NCBI GenBank assembly: GCA_028641055.1
Contig: JAPCYS010002482.1
Location: 1-64,000, forward strand
Length of the DNA stretch: 64,000 nucleotides
Origin: Alopecurus myosuroides
Taxonomy: Eukaryota > Streptophyta > Magnoliopsida > Poales > Poaceae
Direction of reading: 5' to 3'
The notes under the pieces are model-generated. The model did no database searches, was not told the origin of the DNA, and worked only from the letters and a program-made list of their open reading frames with translations. How positions within the stretch are numbered: the stretch's first letter is position 1; each line of letters begins with the position of its first letter. Below are positions 12,201-23,517 of the stretch, piece after piece. Position numbers and translations under genes: made by a program.

Positions 12201-13310
12201 TTTTTGGTTATCGAGATTAGTTGCAAGTACACTTGTAATTCAACCCAACTCTCCTTAATGCTAGATTATTGTAAATTTGTGGTAATGAGGATTCTTATAA
12301 CAATTAAAACAGTATGGACCTAATTGCAAGTGGAAGTTGTAAAGGAATACTTAGATAAAATTTCATGTATGGTCGCAGTTTAGTTTTTTTAGTTGCAAGT
12401 ATGGTTGTAACTAGCCAATCTATTAGGTTTTATTTGAGATTTTTTTGTTATCTTTGTAGATTTGTTGTATTTTTTGTAGGATTAGTTGCAAGTGCACTCG
12501 TAACTAAGATGATTTCCATAAAATTACTTGCATAATTGTTTATGAGGAGATTTTCCTACCACATAGGGGGGACCTAATTACAACCCAACTTGCAATTGCT
12601 TATTTTTGTTAATGAGGATTAGTTGCAATCACACTTTTAACTAAGTTGAATTCTCCATAATGATAGAATTGCAAAATTTTGTTAATGAGGAGAGTTTTCT
12701 AATAGTTAAAATGGTATGGACCTGAATGCAAATGAAGTTTTAAATGAATACTAGACACAATTGCATATATGGTTGCAAGTTTTTTGTTGTTGTTTTTTGT
12801 TCCAAGTAGGTTATAACTAGCCATCCCACTTGGTTTTTATTTGAGATGTTCTTTTTTTTATTCGGATTAGTTACAAGTACACTTGTAATTGAGCTGAATT
12901 CTACTTAATGTTAGAATTGCAAGAATTTGCAAATAAGAAGTTTTCTAATAATTAAAACAATATGGACCTAATTGCAAGTGGGGTTGTAAATTAATACTAG
13001 ACACAATTGCATGTATGGTTACAACTTTTAGTTTCTTTTAGTTGCAAGTATGGTTGTAACTATCTATTTCCACTATTATTTTTTTAGTTTTAGGTTTTAT
13101 TTGAGATGTTCTTTTTCTTATTAGGATTAGTTGCAAGTAGACTTGTATTTGAGAAGAATTCTAATTAATGTTAGAATTGCAAGAATTTTTAAATAAGGAG
13201 TTTTTTCTAATAACTAAAATGGTATGGACCCAATTGCATGTATGGTTGCAAGTTTAATTTTTTAGTTGCACGTATGGTTGTAACAAGGCTTTCCACTAGT
13301 TTTATCTATG
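9290..13310. repeat. TTGCAA-rich repeat block I (about 240-bp period)
   Basis: The block is built from diverged copies of one AT-rich unit. Its landmarks, in order, are: GGATTAGTTGCAAGTACACTT, GAATTCTCCGTAATGTTAG, a GGAG-T-run, AATTAAAACGGTATGGACC, TAATTGCAAGTGG.GTTGTAAATG, AATTGCATGTATGGTTGCAAG, and GGTTGTAACTAGCCA..CCACTAG. Successive GGATTAG/GGTTTAG landmarks lie about 232-249 bp apart, with shorter 110-165 bp partial units between. Between about 10650 and 11850 a larger pattern of about 580 bp appears. The words TTGCAA and TTGTAA recur every 15-30 bp. Reading frames inside (for example 10810-11990) encode only the repeat and change frame from unit to unit, so they are not taken as genes. 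Confidence 0.8.
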
Positions 13311-14850
13311 TAAGTCGGGTTGCAACTCGGATATTTTGTCGAGTTTATAAGTTGTATTGCAACTCTTTATTTTTTGTTTAGTTCCAAGTCTAGTTGTAAC
13401 TTACTTTTTGTTTAGTTGCAAGTTAGGTTGTAACTCGGAATTTTTTGGTCGGTTGTAATTCGGGTTCCAACTCTGATATTTTGTCCAGTTATAAGTTGTG
13501 TTGTAACTCATATTTTTGATCGAGTTGTAATTCTAGTTGCAACTTGGGTCTTTTGTTGTTGCAACTTGCGTTGCAACTCATATTTTTGGTTTAGTTGCAA
13601 GTCTGGTTGGAACTTACTTTTTGTCCAGTTGCAAGTTAGCCAACTAGGAATTTTTTTAGCCGGTTGTAATCCGGGTTGCAACTCGGATATTTTGTCCAGT
13701 TGCGAGTTGTGTTGCAAGTCATATTTTGTTCTAATTGCAAGTCTGGTTACAACTTACTTTTGGCCAGTTGCAAGTCAGGTTGCAACTTCGAAATCTTTTA
13801 ATAGGTTGTATGTCGGGTTGCAATTCGGATATTTTTTCTAGTTGCAAGTTCTATTGTAGTTTATATTTTTGGTCCAGTTGTAAATCTGGTTGCAACTTAA
13901 TTTTTTTCAGTTTCAAGTCAGGTTGCAACCCGGAATTTTTTAGTTGGTTGTTGTTGGTTACAACTCGGATATTTTGTCCAGTTGCAAATTGTTTTGTAAC
14001 TCATATTTTTGATCCAGTTACAAATTGCAACTTACATTTTGTCCAGTTGCAAATCAGGTTGCAACTCAGGATTTTTTCAGTCGGTTGTAAGTCGGTTGCA
14101 ACTCGGATATTTTGTCCAGTTTGTAAGTCATGTTGCAACTCATATTTTTGGTCCAGTTGCAAGTCTAGTTGTAACTTACTTTTGTTTAGTTGCAAGTTAG
14201 ATTGTAACGCGAAATTTTTAGTCGGTTGTAATTCAGGTTTCAACTCTGATATTTTTTCCAGTTATAAGTTGTGGTGTAACTCATTTTTCTGGTCAAGTTG
14301 TAAGTCTAGTAGCAACTTGGGTATTTTGTCTAGTTGCAAGTGTGTTAACTCATATTTTTGGTTTAGCTGCAAGTATGGTTGTAACTTACTTTTTGTCCAG
14401 TTGCAAGTTAGGCAACTCGGAATTTTTTAGTCGGTTGTAATCCGGGTTTGCAATTCGGATATTTGTCTAGTTGCGAGTTGTGTTACAACACTTATTTTTT
14501 TCTAGTTGCAAGTCTGGTTATAACGTACTTTTTATCAAGTTGCATGTGAGGATGCAACTTCAAAAAATAATTGTCGGTTGTATGTCGGGTTGCAATTCGG
14601 ATATTTGTTTTCTAGTTGCAAGTTGTGATGTGGTTCATATTTTTTGTCCAGTTGTAAATTTGGTTGCAACTTAATATTTTTTTCAGTTGCAAGTCAGATT
14701 GCAACCCGGGATATTTTGTCCAGTTGCAAATTGTGTTGTAACTCATATTTTTATTTCGGTTGCAGCTTACTTTTTGTCCAGTTGCAAATCAGGCTATAAC
14801 TCCGGATTTTTTTGGGTTGTAATTGGATTGCAACTCGGAAATATTTTAAT
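13311..14850. repeat. TTGCAA-rich repeat block II (about 140-bp period)
   Basis: Here the unit is shorter. The landmark GGATATTTTGTCCAGTTGCA recurs at about 13687, 13829, 13968, 14107, 14247, 14458 and 14600, a period of 136-142 bp. Within each unit a ~35-bp subrepeat, 'CCAGTTGCAAGT..GGTTGCAACT', is repeated about four times with different linkers (CATATTTTTGG, TACTTTTTGTCC, GGAATTTTTTAGTCGG). The longest frame (13735-14430) simply spells the repeat in repeated SSCKSGCN-type phrases. As 140 is not a multiple of three, coding is unlikely. Its shared TTGCAA word with block I suggests a common origin. Confidence 0.8.
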
Positions 14851-16424
14851 CAAATTTTAACACGATTGTATTACCCCTCGATCAGTCGGTCTCATATTAT
14901 TTATCTCAAATTATTCTCTTCCAATTATAGAGAAGAAAGAAATGAGAATTGGATTGTAATCGTACGTACTAGTATAAATACAGGAAGCTAAAGCTAATGA
15001 ATCGATTAGCTAGCTAGCTACGGATATGTGGACCGCTGCCACCTGCGCGCAAGTAGAAAAACAGACCGGACCCAAGACAGGCCTAACGACACAGAAAGCC
15101 CAACTACGGGGACAAGGGACAACGCTAGCGAATCTGGTAATCAATTGTGCTGATGTCATTTGACTGAGATTTACAGTCAGCTGAGCATTATAGAGACCCT
15201 TAAATTAAAGTATACCCCGAATTGGAAGAAAAAAAATCGGGGGCCGAAGGACCCCTATAAACTCAGCCACGACTTGGTTCCGTGCCGTACATGTTGATGA
15301 CGATCCTAGCCTGTCGTGTCTTCTACGTGCGATGGGGAGCTCCGGCCGTACTTAGCTGCTTGATCTCCTGTCCGTGCTCGAATCGGTTTCTAAATAAAAC
15401 AAAATACGAGTAAGAGGTAAAAGGGGTGATACATAATTACATACTAGATGATACCCCGCGCGTTGCTGCGGAAACACATGTTTAAAAAAGAGTTTGATCA
15501 AGTGGTAAAAATCATATGGAAATGAAAGTACCATGTAGTAGTGTCAAAAGTCTTAAAATGTGTAAGAACATGGCGCATGAAACACAGCGTGTCTCAAACA
15601 AAATTAGTAATAGATTGATAGAAAGCTTGTAGTTATGTAAAAAAAAAGAGATAGAAATCCTATAGTTATAATTTGAAAGTGCTATGTTTCATAACATGCT
15701 AATTTTGATATAAGTATGAAGGGATCTGAATGTATGTCGAAAGATTGTATTTAATGTAAACACATGGATGTTCCGCCATACACAAAAGTGAAGGTGTAAT
15801 AAATAAAGTATTTTTTAGCAATTAGCATAACAACACGTCATCGCTACATCACTCTGAAAGGAAACAAACAAACATATGTCTTAACAACTTAGCATACATA
15901 TGAAATTGCCTTACTGTAGGATTAGCAATATATCATGATAATGTAGCTCAGCAAAAAAGAACCAGTAGATAGAAATTAAAATAATAATTTAGTGTGCTCC
16001 GATAGCCCCAAGACTCAGTGAAAGTGCGTGACCGGAAGATTTATAATCGCATGGAAAATAGGAAGAAATAAAAGCTATATACGTTTGCTTGCCACCGAAA
16101 CTATGAAATATCAATTCCTCAGTTGTAGGACGGAGCAATCCATAAACGATAGGCAGTCGCAACATAATTTGCAAGGTGAACATAGCCTGTTGAGAAGACA
16201 CAATGGTTGGATCTCAGACAGCGGTAAGGACGCATTACGTACGGCGGCCAGAAAATGAAATTTAAGATGGAAAAAAGGACATCCAAAAATAAATCCCATG
16301 TAAGCAATCCATGATGATATCCTTTTAGCATGACAGCATCGGTGATGAGAATCAGAGCAAAAACGAAATACGTTAATTAAATGATGCGAAATCTGTACAA
16401 TGTTCTAGCCTGACATTAGAAAAA
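14851..16424. other. AT-rich spacer with unclassified mobile-element-like motif
   Basis: No coding domain was recognised. At 15446-15471 the sequence ACTAGATGATACCCCGCGCG, followed by TTGCTGCGG, is of a kind I recall as a recurrent terminal motif of small transposable elements in grasses. I could not identify its other end with confidence. The rest is AT-rich. Confidence 0.25.
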
Positions 16425-16880
16425 TCAGGGGGAATGGAAATTAATACCACGTAACACCATACCACCATCTTCACTGTTTCTACAAAAAGTCAATAAAGCA
16501 GGATTGGAATCGGATAGAACGGGGTACACTGAAGCTATGGTGGCTCGAGACATCAGTCTGCAGATTTGGGTGACCAGGTCTCGTCCTGGATGGCCGCCGG
16601 TATCCGGGTCTGCGTGTCCTCCCAGCGGAGAAGCTTCACCAGTACCCGGTCGTCGCCTTCCACCACCAGCTTTCCTAGGAAGCACTCCAGCGCGACTGCG
16701 CGAGCCGCAGCCCTCGGATCAGCGCGAGCCTCCACGACGCCCACCGACCAGTGTTCCAGCGGTTCGGCGAACGCGGCCGTCGCAGTCCCTGATGACGCCG
16801 CCCATGCTAGGCCGGCCGGGCCAGTCCTATTTCACGGAGCGGTCAAAATTCAGCTTGCACCAGCCGAATCGAGGCTGCCA
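16425..16880 (-). pseudogene. RNase H-like domain gene fragment
   Basis: On the minus strand the frame reads GWCKLNFDRSVK, stop, then GGVIRDCDGRVR. It then shifts frame to AFAEPLEHWSVGVVEARAD, ARAVALECFLGKLVVEGDD and RVLVKLLRW. This is the plant reverse-transcriptase-like RNase H family (RVT_3): 'KLNFDGS', 'GGVIRD.DG', an E-A-RA helix and 'VEGDD'. An asparagine/aspartate pair of the first motif is present, but an in-frame TAG and a frameshift near the 'GRVR' junction break it. The C-terminal helix and final aspartate region are missing or out of frame. These domains occur both as host genes and as LINE tails. Here no reverse transcriptase lies upstream, so a captured or orphaned fragment is more likely. 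Confidence 0.5.
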
Positions 16881-17600
16881 CTACACCAGGATACGCTCGT
16901 CGCTCGGCACATCCGACTGATGCACACACTACTCGAGTGGACCGTGAGGTCGCTGGCCCAGGGTCAAAGGCTTGAAGCAGAAACCAAAAACCATCGTCGC
17001 CGGGTAATTTGAGGGATCCAAACAGGACGGCTGATGGCGTAAAGGGGATTTGACACGGGACTGGAGGGCGGCCATTGTGGCGATTTATAGACTGGAGAAG
17101 ATGGGGGAAACCATTATTAGATGGAAATAGGTTTCCGATTCTTGCGGAGATCATGGGGAGGGTAAGCGAATGGACCTTCACGGGTTTGATTAGGGAAGTA
17201 CAACGGAAATCGGATGTGGTGTCAATGGAGGAGACGAAGAGAGACCGACTGGTGTCGATGGAGCAGAGGAAAAGATACCTGACCCTTTCCTTCCCTTCCC
17301 GTGAGAATCAAGGAAGATGGAGAAATGGGCTGCGTGTGGGCTGTGATTGCTTAACTGACAAAAAGAATGGGCTTAAATCAGCGACCAAACGCGACATGCC
17401 AGCAAAAGGGACACCAACATAGCTGATGACATGGACCAATCAGCTGGTTGCTGATGTGGACTTCCTGCATGTTGAGAGAAATAGAGTTAGTGGGTTGCTC
17501 CCATTTAGATATTTTAGATACACGACCGACGCACGTTCGTCGGATACGACAGGGGAATCCAGGAGATCGATCGAGGAGCAGCGCACACGCACATACGTTC

Positions 17601-17964
17601 ATGGCCGACGTGGAGAATCCAGATGGCGGCGGCGCGACGGTGGCGGAGCCAGCCGAGTGGTAGCCGGTGCGTGCTAATGTGCCTGCTGGGCTGCGCCGGA
17701 ATTGCGCTCCTCTTCGTCTTCGAATACAAGATGTTTCCGGAGTCCAGGGAATCCTTTACGATGCCGACCAATGTCGCCGTGTTGCTCCTGGGGATCCTGG
17801 CCGGCGTCGTCGGGTTGTGGTTTCTATGCGTTCTTGTTCTGCTCCATCGCGAGTGGTACGACGGCAACCTGGAGGGGCACATGATGGTAGACAGCTTGAT
17901 TCAATCCGATTGCCCTCTGCAAGAATCCATCCGTCAGTTTCTACGTCGATTCGATGTTGGATGA
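17601..17964 (+). CDS. Small putative two-helix membrane protein
   Basis: Two ATGs compete. ATG 17601 opens MADVENPDGGGATVAEPAEW, then stops at 17663. ATG 17623, in another frame, runs 113 residues to 17964. The longer frame has two hydrophobic helices: CVLMCLLGCAGIALLFVF at about residues 17-34, and VAVLLLGILAGVVGLWFLCV at about 49-68. A hydrophilic tail (LIQSDCPLQESIRQFLRRF) follows. The DNA is GC-rich with C/G third positions, unlike its surroundings and as in many grass genes. The MADVEN start looks like a natural N-terminus, so the ancestral gene may have begun at 17601 and suffered one frameshift near 17655. The family was not recognised. It could be a live short gene or a recent pseudogene. 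Confidence 0.4.
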
Positions 17965-18265
17965 TTTCAATCTGATCGTCCGGCTTGTTTGGGCGGCCGA
18001 TTGCTTAATGCGGCGAAGGTGGTCCAAATGCATTGCGTGTCCATCCCGAGACAACTCCACATCTATTCTTCAAGTCAGGATTCACCATCCGCGGGTGGAA
18101 AGAGCTGCAAGGTTGGGTGGCGCCTTGCGGGAGCCAACCACCTATGTAACTTGATGCCGGAAGAATAGTGTTAATTATAGTTTTCGATCTTTTCGATAGG
18201 ACATATGTTGGTAACCCTCATGTTGGTGTCCATCGGAGTAATTGCGTCGTAATCATGTCTTTATT

Positions 18266-18384
18266 ACCAGCTCAAATTAAGCGTCACAAAGTTTTGAAAT
18301 GTGGATGCATCTAGACATATTTTAGTGTTAGATACATCCACTTTTGTCAAACTTTGTTACACTTAATTTGAGACGAAGGGTGTA
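18266..18384. mobile_element. Degenerate Stowaway-like MITE
   Basis: The two halves form a long imperfect hairpin. The left arm is CTCAAATTAAGCGTCACAAA and on to GTGGATG. The right arm, read as its reverse complement, is GTCTCAAATTAAGTGTAACA and on to GTGGATG, preceded by CCCTTC. Grass Stowaway elements have this 'CCCTCCGTCTCAAATTAAGTGT' arm. The left terminus has decayed. Confidence 0.7.
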
Positions 18385-19484
18385 TTAATTAGCTTTATTT
18401 TTTATGAAACGAGTCAAAACACTTGTTTAGTTTCATTAATTAAGAAGAAGTAGAGGTAGCCGGTTAATTAGCGGCTAACCGGCCGAAAACCGATACAGAC
18501 ACCCTCGCCGACTGTCTTGGAACACGACCGTTGCGAGGGCACACACGGCCACCCTGGCTACCAGGTGCAGACCGCGCACACACTGCTAAAGACGATATCA
18601 AACACCGAGGTTGCTCGCAAATGTCATCACAATCCACCAACGAGGGCGACTCCGTCATTGCACCACCGAGAACGACTCCGTCATTACGCACCCGAGGGCG
18701 AATCCATCATCACTTCATCGAGGGCAACTCTATCATCACACACCCGATGGTGACTCCATCATCACGCACCCGAGGGCGACTCCGACTTCACAGAGGAGAC
18801 AAACGCCCAAGAAGACCTCACCACAGCAGTCTCGAAAAGTCCACACCGGCTTATGCCAAACAGATGGCCCTTCGGACAGGCAGACGACACCGATTCTGTT
18901 GAAGGGCTCCTTAGAGGAGATGCGCGAGACCTGCGCTGAAGAACTTCACCACCGAACCACCTACTGAAGGTCATCGTACACCGCTCAAAGCGTAGAGCTT
19001 GAGAAACATAGGGGCTTCAACTTCACATCCTGGAGAAATCAACACGAAGACACTCGGACACGCCAGAGCACTAACATGATCTTGCCGCGACCAGACCATT
19101 GCTCTTCACCATCGTCGTTGCCAAACTGACACCACACGGCACCTGCACTTTGTCAACTGGCCGCTGCCAATCACGAAGTTGTGTATGCCCAGCCCACGGG
19201 CAAGTACGCAGAGATCATATTCGAGATGACGCCCTCAGGAGGGAAAGCGACGCAGGATGACGCCGTCGTTGGAACTTGCAACGCAGGATCAAGGTATTTA
19301 CCCGAAGATGTGATCCGAGGCCGAGAATCAAGAAGCTCCACGATGACCCCCAAGAGGGAGAACGACATCCACGGACGCCGTGCCATCTAGCTTTCGCCTT
19401 AATTATCTTTATGAGGCCTTCCTTAATGCATCGTCTCTTAGTGTGGTATACTAGGTAGTAGCCGATTATAAGACACAATCATCC
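18385..19484. repeat. Unclassified GC-rich segment with ~30-bp minisatellite
   Basis: From about 18640 to 18790 an imperfect ~30-bp unit (ACCCGAGGGCGACTCC, then ATCATCACGC) is repeated about five times on the plus strand. The flanks (18480-18640 and 18800-19390) are GC-rich, with short frames on both strands and no domain I recognise. The composition suggests a fragment of LTR-retrotransposon noncoding DNA, but no ends were seen. Confidence 0.4.
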
Positions 19485-19700
19485 TAATACATTTTATGTT
19501 TTAATTTTGAAACTTTTCTACTGTAAGGCAAAAGCCCCACGGTGTCCTTTATTGAAATTGCAAAAATAATTATAGAACTATTTACAAAAGTTTAAGTTGA
19601 AAAGAGCTACTTTCCAGGGAAGGAAATAGAAACAAATCACCTAAAGAGTTAATCCAAGTCAGAAAAGAGTCATTATGCTTTTTCCTCATCCTATACACCA

Positions 19701-22700
19701 TCAGATGGGCATCATGAAGGAAGATGCTGCGCCAAGCAGCAATTTTGGCCTAACATGATTGAAGATGAAATGATTCCTCACTTTCCCTATGCTCCAACAA
19801 GCTAGAAAAACAACTTCGGTGAAGAAAGAATGTCCAAAGGTCTTCCTTGCTGCGACAGCCGCTTGGAAAATACCATTGCCTGAATTCCAAGTAATTTGGA
19901 GATAATTGCAAACTCTGATACTAAAATTGCATCCAAAAAATAAGTGATCTCTATCTTCATGTACATTGCCAGGACAGAGAACACAATTAAAAGAATCAGT
20001 GACATTCCAATGCCTTCTTTTCAACATGTCCTTAGTATTGAGTCTATCATGAAACAACAGCCAGGCAAAAACTTTAATCTTCATGGTACAGGAACTATGC
20101 CAAATCCACTTAGACAAGGCACAATCTTGAATAGAAGCATGAACATGAGAGTAATAGGTGGCAGCCCTATACAGTTTTCCTTTGCAAGACCAAACATCCT
20201 TATTATCATAAAAATACTTATGTCCCATCCAGAGACAATTCGGTCATCTCCTCATAAGCCAGAGCAGACAAAGGCACATGAAAAGGCTGAGAGAAAACAT
20301 GCAAATCTGCCATATCTTTAACAGAGACTAGCTCATCCTTAGCAAAGGAGAAAATCTAGGGAACCTAGCTTTTAGAGGCTCCCTAGAATTATTAATCTCC
20401 CATCTATCAGCCCAAAAAAGCACAGAATCCCCCTTGTTCACCTCAGGTTGAGAGATCTCAGAAAACTTCTAAAAAAGGCTCATAATATCCTTCCACCAGA
20501 AGGACCCACACTTCTGAGTGGCATGAGGAACATGTCCAGCATAATAAGCATTCCAAACAAGATCCAGCCAAGGCACCTCAGCCTTGTTATAAAACTTGTT
20601 GAGAAATTTAATTAATAAGGCCTCATTCTTATATTGGAAATTAACAATACCCAGTCCACCTTTTTCCTTGGGCCTGCAGATCATATCCCAAGCAGCCAGA
20701 GATTGCCTAGGGGTTTCAGAGTTTCCTCCAAATATATTGCCTAATTATCTTCTCAAATTGTTTGATAATACCAATAGGTAAACTGAATGGTGCAGAGAAG
20801 ATGCAAAGGCATAGAGCTCTAGGCAGAGGAAATTAGCTGTAATCTAGCCCCTTGGGAAAGAAAACATGAAGTGGCAGACAGTCTCCTCTCCAATCTAGCA
20901 ACAACAGAAGAGAGTTCAGAAATGGGAGGCTTAGTGGTCCCAACTGCCAAACCCAAATAGGTGAATGGAAGGCTCCCCATTGTGCAACAAAACTCGGTCT
21001 GCTCCACATTAATTGGGATCATAGAAGATTTGTGAAAATTAATCTTGAGACCGGTAGACTAAGAGAAAGTGTGTAGCATAATCTTGAGGGCCCTCAGCTG
21101 ATCCACCTCAGGAGGAAGAATCAATAAAGTGTCATCAGCATACCGAACAATAGGGAAATCAGGATCTCCAGTCTGAATAGGGAGATGAATATGGCCCATC
21201 CTCAACAGATCATTAGTTGCTGATTGCAAAAGGTCACCACGTAGCACAACCAGAATAGGAGAGAGGGGGTCTCCCTGCCTAACCCCTCTCTTACAGTAAA
21301 ATTGCTTGCCAGGAACTCCATTAAGGAGAACAGAAGAGGAACCAGAGGTCAAAAATTGTTGAACCCATCCAACCCACTTGTCATCAAAACCCTTGGCTCT
21401 AAGAATTTGTAAAATGGCCTCATGTTCAATAGTATCAAAAGCTTTTTCAAAAACAAGCTTCAAGATAATAATTGGTTTCTTTGATGCTTGACATTGGAAG
21501 ATATATTCAAAAGACCAAGCAAGGAAATCCTGGATTGTTCTATCTTTAAGGAACCCATATTGATTTTTATGCACACACCTGAGAATATGCTGCTGTAATT
21601 TGTTTGCTGCTAATTGAGTAAGAAATTTGAGGCAAACATTTGTAAGTGAAATAGGTCTGAAGTCATTAATTCCCTCAGGCACATTAGTCTTTGGAATAAG
21701 AGTAATGAAAGAAGTATTAATACTCTTCAAAGAAATAGAATCATCATGAAAAGCAGCAGCCAAATTATAGAAATCCTCACAAATAATTGGCCAGCAAGAT
21801 TTCAAGAATCTACCATATAATCCATCAGGGCCAGGAGCCTTATCTGATGGCATAAATTTAATAACATTGTCCATCTCCTCCTTGGAAAAAGGCCTAGAAA
21901 GCTCCTCCAATCCTTCAACTCCTTGGATTAACACATGAAGATCAAAACCCATGGAAATGACATTAGACTGACCCATTCTCTGTTTGAAATTATCCAAAGC
22001 CAGTCCTGCCATTTGAGCATGATCAGATGTAACAGTACCATCAGCAAGTATCAAACTGGAAATAGAGTTTCTCCTATATCTTTGAGTGTCCATAGCATGA
22101 AATTTTTTGTGTTTTCCTCTCCAATTTTAATCCACATAATAGAGCATCTTTTCCTCCAATACCTGCTTTGAGCTAGTAACAAGTTCTCCAAGTGCAGCTT
22201 AACAATAAGCCTGAAATTAAATTATGTCCTTAACAAAGACCTCGACTCCTCAAGATTATCCAAGAACCAAAATCACAGAATTACAATTTTGTATAATTTT
22301 TTTGAGAGTGACAAGCTAGTGCACCAATGCTTGAGATCGTATCTAAGAGTTTTAAATTTACTCGCCAAGATAGCAGCACAATTACTTTTATTGGAAGGCT
22401 TTTCCAGCTTTGCATCACACATTCCTTAAAGCCTGGCAGATCCACCAAAAAATTCTCAAATCTGAAGATACTTTCTTTAGGAATATCAGTGGCAATGGAG
22501 ACCATACAAGGCACATGATCAGAAGAGGGTTTGGCCATAGGCAACACCATAGAATTAGGAAAAGAAATAGTCCAAGTGGGTGTGGTGAAAAACCAATCCA
22601 ATTGCTCCAAAAGAGGACAATCTTGCGTGTTGGACCAAATATAAGCTCTTCCTTCTAAAGGTAACTAAATTAGACCAAGGTGTCCAATAATCTCATTAAA

Positions 22701-23214
22701 GATAAACATGTCATTCACATCCCCTGCAGGCCTATCCCTATTATCAGGAGTTCTATAAAAATTGAAATCACCAAGAATAAGCCACATGGAGTCTAGCAGT
22801 ATTTGCAAGTTATAAAGCCAAGATACAAAACAAATCTCTTTTCTCCCCCTTGAAAGGCCCATAAACCGAGACCAAATTCTAGAAAATGGAATTATGGACT
22901 GATGTGAAATTAATAACAATACCAAATCTTTGCACCTCAAGTAGTGCACCTGAGAAATAGGAGGAACACCAAGCCACCAGAATTCCACCAGAGGAGCCAA
23001 CAAAAGGAGAATAAACAAAATTATCAAATCTCCTGGGAAGAAAATTCCTCAAAATTCTATGATTAATAAATTCCATCTTGGTTTCCTGTAAGCAAATAAT
23101 AGAACAATTGCTCTCATCCACTTTAGATCTCACATCTCTTTGCCTAGCATCTGAATTTAGGCCTCTAACATTCCAATCAAGGACACACCAATTTCAAAAA
23201 TTATGTTCAGCCAT
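19701..23214 (-). pseudogene. LINE ORF2 polyprotein, broken, motif A substituted
   Basis: ATG at 23214 (MAEHNF) hits TGA at codon 7, then continues WCVLDWNVRGLNSDARQRDV, the endonuclease N-terminus. CLQETKMEF, LILGDFNFYRTPDNRD and SSDHVPC mark the rest of the endonuclease. The reverse transcriptase (22093-21059) keeps [36 protein letters not shown] and the YADD active site. Motif A reads [10 protein letters not shown] where LKLDFEKAFD is expected, so the catalytic aspartate is valine. The zf-RVT domain near 20228-19701 contains WHSSCTMKIKVFAWLL and CVLCPGNVHEDRDHLFFGC. Frameshifts and stops fall near 22660, 22280, 21060 and 20690. It would have nicked DNA and reverse transcribed element RNA, but it is dead both by frame and by active site. 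Confidence 0.88.
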
Positions 23215-23517
23215 AAAAACATATTGGATATATATTAAAATTCTTTGAGCAACTAGGCCAAAGTTCCACATCACCATTGCTTACAAAAGAGAAAGTCCAC
23301 CAAATAAAACCCACTGGAGCAGGACCAGTATAAACCCCTTCACAAAAAGCAAAAGACATAAAGGATCTAATTATCATTATGACTATTGGGAGCAGCATCA
23401 TCCTTTGGCTCTGCCATAAGCTTAGCCACAATGAGATCGTCAAGAGGGATTCCAAGACAAACTCCAATTTGATGGAGGACAGGAACAGGAGTGTGAGGGT
23501 CCTCAACAGGATTAGCT

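Noticed and set aside
10810..12323. Long open frames inside TTGCAA block I, with repeated hydrophobic phrases
   Set aside because: They spell the DNA repeat, shift frame between units and lie in AT-rich tandem DNA, so they are not credible proteins.
13735..14430. 231-residue frame with SSCKSGCN-type repeats
   Set aside because: The unit is about 140 bp, not a multiple of three, so the frame is open only because the repeat lacks stops. The opposite strand is open too.
9290..14850. CRISPR-like array of short repeats
   Set aside because: Repeats are diverged, lack uniform spacers, have no cas genes and lie in a plant nuclear context.
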